Source of the DNA: Apus apus
Taxonomy: Eukaryota; Chordata; Aves; Apodiformes; Apodidae
DNA length: 64,000 nt
Assembly (NCBI RefSeq): GCF_020740795.1
Contig: NC_067282.1
Coordinates: 128,583,132-128,647,131, forward strand
Direction of reading: 5' to 3'
Shown here: piece after piece, positions 21,881-32,569 of the stretch
Position numbering within the stretch: position 1 is the stretch's first letter
Layout: the number at the start of each line of letters is the position of its first letter
Program-made: the position numbers and the translations under genes
Notes under the pieces: model-generated
Databases searched by the model: none
What the model saw: only the letters and a program-made list of their open reading frames with translations
What the model was told of the DNA's origin: nothing

Positions 21881-24800
21881 GGCCTTGCTGTGGCTCATGG
21901 GGGGAAAAAGCATGTGACAAAGTTGGAAAGGGAGTGGTGAAAGGAGAGAAAAAAACCTGGAAAAGTGGTTACAGTGTTTGATAACTCAGGGTATCCTGAT
22001 GCTAACTGCTGTGCTTAGCTGTCATCTTATTTTCAGCATGTTGTGACCCTGCACATTTTATTATGAAGATAAGTGGAGTGGTAGATAAACTGAACATTAA
22101 CTACATCTTTCTGCAGGTGTTGTTGCCCTGTAGGTCAGGTTGTATCACAGAACTCAGTTTCATCAGGGTTTGTTAATTCTCAGCATATAAAAATCTGGCA
22201 AGATGTACGAAATACAATTTTTTCCCTCATAGCAAAGGAGAAAATATAGGCCTCTGCTGTATTTCTCAATGGTAACATAATTTAAAATATGAATAAAAAA
22301 CTCAACAAGCAGAATAAAACCAATGCAAGATTACAATGTATTTTGCAAGACAGCACACTGGGAAAGTGTGGCTTGGGCTGCCCCAAAGCATCTGTTTGAC
22401 TGACTTGTCAGACTAGACACAAATAGATATAATTTTCTTTAGAGCTGCTGCCTAACTAGTTACTTATGCATGTGAATGTCTGTTAGGTCCCAAAACTGGC
22501 TTGTAGATTTGTCTAAGGAGCTCCCCATCAGAGGATGCAGCTGTATCTGTGAAAAGTCACCCGTGTGGTATGATGAGTAACTTTGAGTGTTTTTGTACTG
22601 ATGGACTCTTGTAGTTAAAAAATGCAACCCTACCTACTTCCTAGACTACAGTTTGGTGATGTGGAGTGGGGTCACAAATAAAAAGAATTGCATGTCCTGC
22701 ACAGCTCCTCAGAGGTTCCTTATTTCTGCTGCTGAGGCAAGCAGCTGGCTTTCTAAGATCCTAAGAAATCAAAGAGGGTGAAAGCTAGAAGGGCAGGCTC
22801 CAGGAGCAGAGCAAGGGATTTAAAGGATGTCACCTCTTCGTCTCTTTGACACTGCAAGATATAAAGGTATCTGGACCCAAAGGAGAAACACGTTTTCTAG
22901 CTCCCCTTCCTTCATCTTGGATGGAGTAGCACATCCAAGTTCCCCAGTAGTTCTGGGAGGAGTTGTTCAGATGTGTTTGGGACATAATGATGCACAAAAT
23001 TACAAATTGTCCTGTGCCCTGCCTTGCTTATAAATGAGTTGGCTTTCATCTGAAAGCATTATATTTGGGTTAGTACTCTGCCAGCCAAGACTAGGATTTA
23101 CTGCCAGCAGGGCTCAGGGCTTTTTTAGCCCTGTGTGGTGCAGCCAGAATCACACAGCAGGGTGATTCTTTCTCCCATGGGGACTGTACTTTACTTAATT
23201 GAGCTGTGTGGGAGCAGAGCTGTGCTTAACCCTGCTGCCACACTCAGGGTGGCTCATGTGAAGAGCTGGCAGTGTGAGGATGGGACAGATAAGCTGTGTG
23301 TATGGAGGTGCACTATGGGTGGCTTCCCAAATTAATGTTACTTATAATTACAAACCCCAGAACTCTGAAGGTTTTAAGACACCTTGCTTACAAGTGTCAT
23401 GGCTAATAAAAAGCCTGTTGCCCAACTGGGGTTATAAACTGGTGTGTGAAGTCAATCTGTGTTCCTGGAGTTAAAGAATGAATGGGAACTCTAAGTCATA
23501 AGTAATATGGTTGTGTATATTTGCTTTCTTTCACTAGAGCAAGATGGAAAAAAAGTGTTTATTTCTTTTCTACTTTCTAGCTTCTCTTCTTTGTCCCTGC
23601 TTTAATGTAGTTTTTCTCCTGACCTGCAGTGTCAGATCCCTGACTTCAGCCTCACTTGCCTTTTCAAGCTAGTTTAGTTTATTAGTCTGTTCACTGATGA
23701 ATTTGCCCTTTCTGATTTATTTCTTGCTATTTTTCTTGGCATATCCTCTCTGTCAGCCCTTTATTTATCAACACTGTTTTCTCAGAGATGTTAAGTGGTA
23801 GCAAACTGTCTGGAGACCTCCACAGGCAGCTAACATGCCTCTTTTCCCAGACTAATTGTCACATCAGCCTCTGTTGGGAGGGGAAGTGAGAGGGCAGTGC
23901 TAAAATGTGCTCAATAATCGTAGATTGTGAAGACAGGCTTAACTCAAGGAAAAAAATTGCCCTTAAACTCAGTGTTGCGTAAACATAGGAATGAATTGTT
24001 GAGTGACTTACTGCCTTTCACACTTGCAAGTAGTCAAACTTTTGTCTATTACTCTACCATTACAACTCTAGTTTTTACTATTTGTAGTTGTAAATTTTTC
24101 TTCAGTTCCAAAATGTCTTAATTTTTGAAGGCTTGAGACGATGAGAAAGAATAGAATGAATTTTAATCCACCTTCCCTTCTCTGCAAGATTGTGCCACAC
24201 TATAGCTTTCTATTACTGTCTTGTCAGGATGTAATTGGCAGAGTCTCTGGGGTACCTGCCTGTTTTTGGGGGGGCTTTTCAGTGTCTTGTACAGCACATC
24301 CTGTAAGAAGCAGTGACAAAAGACAACAGCAAAGGACCAGCGTTATACCTAGGGAAATATTTGCTCTGCATGCCTCAGTTCTTTCCTGTTCTCTCATTAT
24401 ATTTTCTGATGTAAATAAAGGCACAACCTCTTCCTACAGATTTTTTTTTTATGGCATTTTCATCAGCCCTAATTTCTCTAACTTGTTTATATACATTTAG
24501 GCCACTTAATTATATTGCACTTTGGCAGCAGCTTGCCCAAGTACCCTTCTAGGTCAGTGTGGCCTCAGAAGTGGTTAGGAGCCCGAAGAGCTTGACTGAA
24601 GAGGAGGAGTTTGCAGTGGGAAGTGAATCAGAAATACAGAAGCCGGGTCACCACCTGAGGTGGGGATTTCTGTTGGAAGCCCTCTGCAAAGCTCGCTGTG
24701 TACCCTGTTCAGGAACAATTGGTGAATGGTGGATTTTGTTGAGCAGTGGTTTTAAAAGTCACTTTCTTTGCTGGTCTTGACTTACGTGCAGACAGATACC

Positions 24801-25962
24801 TGTGCAGGTAGGGACTGTCACTTGTGTCTGTGTGTCCGCAATCCCTGTCAGCAGACCTTTATCTATGATGTTCTTTATTTACTCCCTCCTCTTCCTCCAT
24901 GGTGCCTGAACACGGATGGGGACATAGCTGAGGACAGTGGGATGCAGAATAATGGTGTTAAAGAGATTTGGTGAGTTTTCCCCTGGTGTGTTCTGTTTTG
25001 CCAGCTTATGGAAATCACTACTAGGTGGCTTTTCAAAGGCAGCTTCAGAGCAATTGCCTTGATGCTCTCTGGCCTAGACCTCATCCTGGTTCATTTTCAT
25101 AGAAGATGCATTTCCTTGATGTCTAATTTTGATGTGGCTTTTACATCAGGGTTGGGGAGTTCTTAATGAACAACAGTAACTTCTGTTTGTCCTTAGTTGA
25201 GGGAAATGGGGACAATTGGCTTCCCTTGAGACCTGTAATTTAAGCTGTGGTGTATCAGCTAAGGATTGGTTGTCCATCATGATATAATTTTCTTCCTCCC
25301 TGTTTCTTTTTTTTTTTCCTCTCTTGGGACATGAATAGTAATACAATTTCCCTAGTTTATTTAATTGATTACTTGGCTTGATAATACTATGTCATCAGAA
25401 TGTCAGAAGACAAGCTTTAAAGTCTCCAGGTTGACCTTTAAGTCTTTGTATTTTACACCGAATCTGAGCTTTCCTGCTGAGTGCATCCTAATGGAAAATA
25501 GTTTCTTTAGGGAGAAAAAGATCACATTTACATTAAAAAAAGGAAAGCGACATTTTAAGAAAAAATTGCTAATAAAATGAAAACCATGTTTTGATGTATG
25601 CCTGGGATTTCAGGATTTGAAATAATTTTCATTACAGAAAGTCTCACAATAATGCCATGTTTTTTTCTCATGAAACTCTGCTATATTGCAAAGAGGTGAG
25701 ATGATTACTAGATGTTATCTATGCTTGCCTTACAAAAGACCGGCATTATGAGGTGCTGTCTCTGTTCTTCATCTTTTAAACTTGCAGGGCTGAAAGGCTT
25801 ATCATCTGTTTATTCTCTAAAAACAAACAAAATGCAGAAACCAACAAACAAAAAGCTCTCAACATCTTTGTCTTTTCTTATTGGACTAGGACATGTAGTA
25901 TAAATCTGACAAAGCCTAGAGCAAGGCTGGCAAAATGCCATCCTGGTGAAAGAGCATCATGT
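21881..25962. other. Intergenic, no gene recognised
   Basis: Several ORFs of 60-120 codons occur (for example 24,141-24,500 plus). None shows a domain, conserved motif or paired splice sites. Confidence 0.4.
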
Positions 25963-26272
25963 TAAGGGGGAGTGTCAGGAGGACGGAGCCGGGCTTTTTT
26001 CAGTGATGTGCAGTGATAGGGCAAGGAGCAATGGGTGCAAACTGGAGCATAGGAGGTTCTGTGTAAGTATCAGGAAGAACTTCTTTCCTGTGAGAGTGAC
26101 AGAGCCCTGGAACAGGCTGCCCAGAGAAGCTGTGGAGTCTCCTTCACTGGAGACATTCAAAACCCGCCTGGACACGTTCCTGTGTGATGTGCTCTGGGTG
26201 GCCCTGCTCTGGCAGGGGGGTTGGACTGGGTGATCTTTCGAGGTCCCTTCCAACCCCGGAGATTCTGTGATT
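25963..26272 (+). mobile_element. CR1 LINE 3' end, comparatively well preserved
   Basis: The order is: GGAGTGTCAGGAGGACGGAG, AGTGATAGGGCAAGGAGCAA, AGGAAGAACTTCTTTCCTGT, ACAGAGCCCTGGAACAGGCT, ACATTCAAAACCCGCCTGGA, TGCTCTGGGTGGCCCTGCTC, GGGGGGTTGGACTGGGTGAT and the tip GATTCTGTGA (26,261-26,270). It belongs to a different CR1 subfamily from the copy at 2.6 kb, judging by the CTCTGGGTGGCC block. Confidence 0.9.
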
Positions 26273-26955
26273 ATGAAGTCAATAGCAAATTCCACTGAGA
26301 GTACCATTAACTTCAAAAGAAGAATGAAAAAATATTTCTGTCTAATCTGAATAGTATGAGCCAGATTTTGTTTTTCATGCTAAACTCTTTTAGACAAGAG
26401 GGAGGAAAAAAGCTGCTGTGGCCATAGCTGTAGCAGAAGTCTTTACAATGGTTAACACAAATCTACTCTGTTTATCTGGAGTCCTTCAGTGTAAACTCTC
26501 CTTTCTCTCCTTACCCCTACTTTTGCTTTAGCCTACATCAAACAGCCATGGACCATCAACTGGATATTCTGGGGACTGAGAAACGTCAAACTCAGCCTTC
26601 TTTTTACTCCTCTCACAGTGATGAGCCAGTTTCCTTCTATTCTTGGCCCACAGATACTCCAGGGCCTGGACTCTCCATTCGTTCTTCCTCATCTCTGGGA
26701 CAGAATACTTCCTTATCATGAAGGAATTGTAACCAAAAATGTTTTGAGAGGTGTGTGGAGTGGGGGAAAGGGTGAGGAGAGAGGAAAATGAATGAATGAA
26801 GAATGCAAAAAAAACCATGACGCTGGGATTGCAGAAGTATTGCTGGGTTTGGGGAGAATGTGGATTTGGCCCTAGTCATGGTGAGTAAAGTTCCCTTGCC
26901 TGCAGAAATGGATTAGACCTGCAGCATTTGTAGGGCTCTCACACACATACACCCT
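26273..26955. other. Intergenic, nothing recognised
   Basis: Overlapping minus-strand ORFs (26,528-26,879) have no recognisable content. Confidence 0.35.
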
Positions 26956-26971
26956 CCCCCCCCCCCCCCCC
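26956..26971. repeat. Poly-C tract (16 C)
   Basis: An uninterrupted run of 16 cytosines on the plus strand, after an ACACACATACACC stretch. Such G/C homopolymers are prone to sequencing and length error. Confidence 0.9.
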
Positions 26972-27011
26972 GCCTCCCTTCCAGGTCGCATTAAAGTCGC
27001 CCTGTCATTGC

Positions 27012-27230
27012 TTGTTAGGGTTTGGGATTTCCCTCTCCTTGCCTGTGGAGCTGCCTGCAGGTGGGGCTGCCGCTCCATGCAGGCTGGGACCCTGGCAGCT
27101 GCAAAACCCATCTGGTGCAACCGCGGTGCAGCTGCAGCCTGTCAGCAAGTACCCAGCTCCTTCAGCAACCAAAGCGACAGAAAGTGACCGTAGTTTTAAA
27201 ATATTTTGTTTTATTAAATGTTTAAAATAA
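27012..27230 (+). other. GC-rich ORF segment whose end echoes the C-terminus of the left-edge gene
   Basis: A GC-rich island, unusual beside its A/T-rich surroundings, is open for 72 codons on the plus strand. Near 27,128-27,170 it reads VQLQPVSKYPAPSAT, close to the TQLPVSQYPAPSTT end of the protein encoded at 328-641. Codons differ mostly at third positions. Possible acceptors (TGCCTGCAG to about 27,061; CCATGCAG just after) precede it. It could be a duplicated or alternative terminal exon, a decayed paralogue, or chance in Pro/Ala/Ser-rich sequence. Confidence 0.25.
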
Positions 27231-30200
27231 CAGAAAGATCATATTAACAATTTTATGGCTGAGGTTCTTGTAATTTGTGACTTGACCATTGTATCCCATT
27301 TGAGAGCTCAAAAGATTACACACCTTAAGATTAGAAACTTTGTAATTTAAGTTTTATAACAGTAAGTTGTCTCATAGCTAACAAGATAATAGAAATAGCA
27401 GATGGAACCATGTAAACTTTGGACAGTGGGAGAGTACATGTTTTACTATAAATTGGGGTCTGCCAAGATTATTTAAGAACAAGAAACCTTTTCCAAGCAG
27501 TTTCAAGTTAACCTGAACAAACCAACTCAATTCATAGTTACTTTTAAGCACGAGAGAAAAGTGGGATAATACATCTTTAATTATTTCCAAATACACATTT
27601 ATAGTTGTGTTGTTGTTTTTTTTTCCTCTCAAGTCTGTACCACCTTCGTATTGACATTTAGCACCATGAAATGGGATATTCACCATTTAGCTAGTGGAGA
27701 ATGTACAATGTTGTTTACTCTGTGCTAGAACAAAGGGTCCAATTGTAATAAAAGTTCATCCTTGCTTTCTGCAGTAGGACACCAAGGGTGGAAGAGCAAC
27801 AGCATGCTTTCAACCATGAAGCTGTAGCTTATTTACAAACAAAAGAATGCCTCCCTCCCTCTTTTCCCAGTTGCTTATTCACGATGAGGATTTGATCAAG
27901 AGTATTACATGTTTGGCTTCCTTTACACAGGAAACTAGGGTAGGTTTTAATAACTTAATCTTAAACTGAATTGGAACAGTACATACCAAACAACCACAGC
28001 CTGGCATTTCAGTGTGAGCTCCACTATTTTTACCATCTGTGTATGTTGTATGAGAAGAGTGGAGGTGAAAGATGTTACACACAGGCATAGATAATGTTTT
28101 CTTAGAAAATGGGAAAGAATGAATTTATTGAGGAAGTGGCTCGTGGGCCAACAACCTGTAATATACCAGTATGTCTCTGTGTGTGTCCCTGTATTTTCAT
28201 AACAAAGTTTTGGGGATAGGGGGTGGCATAGTGAGAAACCTTCTTTTCTGGGTAGCAGACCTGTTGGAGATAAACAGCTTTGGTTGTCAGTCAAAATGCA
28301 GCTTAAACTCAGATGAATTCTAGGGATTTTTGTTATTGCAATGTGATGATAAAAAAGGGGATGCTTATTAATTGCAAGTTTAAGCCCATTGCTCTTTGAC
28401 AGTGAAAATGATATTCTGTGTTTCATTGCTTTTGCACAGCAGTTCACAGCTGTAGCCTACAGACTACTGTATATGCATAGTATTAACAAAACAGTATATT
28501 GGGCCCAGCAGTGATTCATGTTATTTCTGTAGCAGCACTGCAGGCTTCTGACACCATGAGGGGGGTAGGTACACGATACATTTACCTACCTAATCAGGCA
28601 CAAATGATTTCAAGGGACAATCCCATCATACTGTCTTGTGGTAGATAGTTTCTCTTGTGACTATGCAGAATGACTGCCAGTCTTGTTCTCTATGCTGCCT
28701 GTTGGTAGCTGGGTAAGGACAGAGGAGCCTTTTAGTTCATACATTTTATTACAAGAACAGTAACTGCTAAAAAAATGCTCATGGAGCTCTTCCCCCACTC
28801 CCTGGGAGGCAGAGTCCTCTGAGTTTGGCAGCTCTTACTTTCCTCATCCCTTGATTCTCCCCTTACTCATTGGGCTGGATGCTCCCTGCCTAGCAATGCT
28901 TCTACTGTCTGTGAGCAGAGGCTACAGGAATGCTCCTCCTTCTCTCCTACACAGAGCACTCACCATGCTACCCTCTGTAGGTAAAGAAAAAAAATCAAAA
29001 CCAAACAAAAACCTGAGTCCTGCTTCAATATCACAGGTATTAAAAGTTCAAGCCTTCAGCTATGAGTAATACCCACTCCTGAGCTGTTTGAGTTACTTTG
29101 TGCTCCGTTGCCACAGGACCTGTGATTTAACTTAGTAAGAACTGCATTTGGCTTTTCTTTTGTCAAAAAGTTGTGAGTGTACCTGAAAGAGCAAGAGACA
29201 GAGAAGAAAGGAAGTGCTGTCATTTGGTGTTTTCTTTTAGGTATTCTCCCCAGGGCTTGGGTTTCTTCAGAGCAAATGCAAATATACTGAGGAGCACACA
29301 GTAAAACATCAACTGCTTGAGGTGACAACAAAAGTTCTTATGCCAGGTCCAGCTGTCCATGATGACAGGCATTACTGGCACCCAAAGGCCATTGCCACGT
29401 GCCAGTCTCTGCACTGAGGTTTTTCTGAAATATTTCCATGGGTCAGGCAACTACCTGAAGGCGTCTCAAGCCACAAGAAAATGGACTAGATTTCCATCTC
29501 CCTGCATGTTATGTCTGTGTTAAATGCTAACAGCTTGATCCCCCTCCCCCAGGCAAGGCCAGAGCTCTGGAGCCAGCTGCTGGCAGTGCTGCAGGGGCTG
29601 AGAAAGGTCTCCAGAAGAGCATACAGCTTCTGCAACAGCTACATTTCTGCAGCATCCCCAGCAGCTCCTGCTGCTTCTCAGGGCTGAGCAGCAGCTTTGC
29701 TGTGGCTGTTACCTTCAGCAAAAGGCCAAAGAGCTTTAAAACGCGGTACCGCCATTATTCTGAGCAAAGCCTTAAGCATTTGTTTGCATGTGCAGAAAAC
29801 AGGTTGGGACATGCTTACAGTGAGCAAAGATACATCTTGGACATGTTGGGACAGCACAGCCTGTGCAAATAACTCTGAATGCCTGCAGGCCTATGTGAGG
29901 AATGCACTGCATGACCTGCAGTGCGGGAGGGAAGGCAGGACACTTGGCTCATGGTAGGTCTGGGCTACATCAGTCAGCTTGCTGTAGGTGTAGCAGGGCT
30001 GCAGTTTTTCACTTTTCTGTGAGACTCAAGGTTTTGTCTACCATGTGCACAGCGTAAGACTTCTGAGTCCCTTTGCTGTTGTTTCTCTTTGTACATAAGG
30101 CAGGCACTTAAAAAGACTTCTAAGATAGGAGTTAAAATTCTTACTGATTTTTTTTTTTTAAATTAAGTTGGTTTCAAAATAATCTGCAGTTTTGTTGTAT

Positions 30201-32406
30201 TTTGATTTGTTTCTTTAGCCTTTCATATGAGATGACTACAAGCTGGCTGATGACCTAATTAATTATTTGAGGGAATGCAGGCTTACTAGAGGAATCCCTA
30301 CAGCAACCTGCCTCACTCTGCCTAGGTAGGCACAGCCTCTGCAAAGCCAAGTGTACTGCAGCTGAGCTTCACCATATACCCTGTAGATCAACTGTCTGGT
30401 CCCCAGCACCTGAACCCATTGCTCTTGGTTTCCCAGGCAGGGACACCTTGCTAACAAGCAATGCCTAGCATGCACTGACAGCTTTCTGGAGCTGGACAAC
30501 ACCTAGCTAACAAGCAGCACGGTTTCATTTTGAACTATGGTTTCAAGGCAAGAGCTTAAAAAACCCTGCATCTTCATAAACTGGGTGCTTGACCTAATTG
30601 AGCATAGATCAGAAGTAATGTGTGACAAGCACAGAGGCCTGTGCTAGAGCCATTTTGGACATGATGGTCAGGTTCTGCTGCAGGCATCCTTTGGCAATTG
30701 CTTGAAATTGGACCTCTGGGGCATATGGGGGAAGATTAATTGCTTGCAGCTTTAGAAAGACTTTTGAATTTGCTTGGAGGCCTAAGATATAAATATACTG
30801 CCATCACAACTTGCTCTTGCCTGCACTGCCAAAAACAAGTATAATTTTTTAAGAATGCCAGCTTTGTAAATACTCTGCTCTCAGAAGAGCAACTGTGTTG
30901 GTTTTTTGTGATGTAGTATTACTTTTTCAGACAGCTAGCATGACACAAGACTAGAAAAACTGGATGCTGCACTGTTTCAAAAACTACTTGTTTTAAAGTC
31001 TGATAATCTTCAAGTGCTTATTCAGTATGATCTAAATAAAAATATTACAGTATTAGATTTGACTTTGAAAAGCTGATAGCATAATAAATCTGTTGTGGTT
31101 GCACCAAAGCTGTTGCAGCCCCAGCTACTTTGAAGAAGGGTCTTTCTTTCTCCACCCCCTGGAATTTATACTTCACTAGGTATACCTTGGTGTATCTAGT
31201 GAAGTATAAATACCTCTAACAGTCATGAGTGTTGAGAAGACCCATTCTACACTGTGATGTAGGACAAAATGCATTACCTTCCCAGTGCATGATTGTTTTA
31301 TCACAGAAGTCAATTAAACCTTTCCTATTCTCAACAAAAACAAGTTTCAGACTTTTTAATTCCTACTGACAGGAGTGGCAGCAGAATTGACCAGGTAGGA
31401 TTTCCTCTATACATATATTTATCCTTTCATTGCCAGTGGAAGTGATCAATTGCAAAATGATTTAGCTGTAATGGAGGAATGAAGGACAGTACTGGGCTGT
31501 TTTTGAAGTACAGGGAGAGAAGTTTTCTGCAGACAAATGGAAGGGGGAAAAATACCCATTCCTCAAAAACAACAGAGAATTTCTGAATTTTTCTTCAATC
31601 TTTTAAGAAGTCTTCTCTTCATTCTCAGAGCAAATACAGCATTTTTAAAGCCAAAAAAGAATGGGGCATTTTAACAGACTGCAACCGTAACCACGGAGAA
31701 AGAATACCTGTCCATAAGAAAGCAGTTTGTGAGTAGAATTACCACAGGTACATGAATTTTATGTGTGTCTTCAGTTATGGCTTGAAAGTATCAGTCCTTG
31801 GTAGCAATATAAGACAAGATCTGAAAACTATTCAGTGTGTTCACTGGAAAGGTGTAACTGATTTTCCTGCCCTCACTAAGTTTTGAAAAACTGAAAATAT
31901 GAAATCTTGTTTTTCAGTAAGGTACCATTTCACTGAATGAGGATGAAGGAATAGCCTCTTTAGAAAGATCTCTTAGAGATCCATTTCCTTGGTTGGGTCT
32001 TCTCTTATGGCCTCCTTTTCTTCCTGGGTTGTATGCTTTAAATTTGCCTCTTTTGAGGAAGAAGATGGGATTGAGATAGCCTGGGTAGTACATGGGAAGA
32101 CAATGACTTTGGTTAATTCTTACTCTCAGTCTTCCATTGGATTCTTAGATGAATGGTTCCAGCTTGACCTTTTCCTAAAGCATCAGTTATGGCTTTAAAA
32201 ATTGGCCTGGTCCTATGGAAGAAAGACCACCACGTATTAAAACATTAGTTGAAATTAAAAAGGTGAATATAGAACAGTGCACAATAAACGCAGGCTGCTG
32301 ATGGAGGGTGTGGATTTTTCTGCTACTTTCAGACCCCGATGCCCATAGCTGCTGATTAGAGGAGATGGAGGTCCTTTGGGAAGAGGCTGGTTGCTGATGG
32401 ACGGCT
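27210..32406 (-). other. FAR 3' UTR and downstream region (3' end not determined)
   Basis: Minus-strand sequence after the FAR stop codon contains no further coding exon that I can support. Minus-strand polyadenylation candidates are ATTAAA near 31,356-31,361 and AATAAA at 28,745-28,750, 28,124-28,129 and 27,210-27,215. Vertebrate FAR transcripts are known to carry 3' UTRs of kilobase length, so any of these is possible. The ORFs on either strand, including one of 166 codons at 27,947-28,447 minus, have no recognised features. Confidence 0.35.
31164..31211. repeat. Near-perfect 48-bp palindrome
   Basis: The outer 16 bases (31,164-31,179, ATTTATACTTCACTAG) are the exact reverse complement of 31,196-31,211. 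The inner 16 bases also pair, with two G-T positions (31,180/31,195 and 31,183/31,192), so the plus-strand RNA could form an almost loop-free stem. It lies about 1.2 kb downstream of the FAR stop codon, probably inside the 3' UTR. Confidence 0.85.
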
Positions 32407-32569
32407 TCAGTGCCTGAGGGTGCTGGATGCCCTGAAGTAGGAAAGGAACTTATAGCAGAGGCTCACTACAAAGTACCAGATGTTTCGAGCCATCTGTGAC
32501 CTTGCAATGAAAATGCGCCAGATGATCACCAGGAGGGTGGTGTTGAATGCATACTGGATGTTCCTCAGC
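32407..32569 (-). CDS. FAR coding exon 11, C-terminal membrane anchor and stop
   Basis: 163 nt, acceptor TCTTTCTCAG. After completing Lys462 it encodes [13 protein letters not shown] to FRASSTLRH and ends at TGA (32,407-32,409). It holds two hydrophobic stretches, [11 protein letters not shown] and [16 protein letters not shown], flanking IARSQMARN. These form the C-terminal peroxisome/ER-directed anchor known in FAR1. The FRASST C-terminus is near-invariant in FARs. Confidence 0.96.

Noticed and set aside
25946..26316. Overlapping ORFs on both strands
   Set aside because: Both are readings of the CR1 3' end at 25,963-26,272.
27947..28447. 166-codon minus-strand ORF
   Set aside because: No recognisable domain. 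It lies in the probable FAR 3' UTR/downstream region, and chance ORFs of this size are expected in 64 kb.
31164..31211. Palindrome as a microRNA precursor
   Set aside because: The stem is nearly loop-free and shorter than typical pre-miRNA hairpins. Reported as a structural oddity only.
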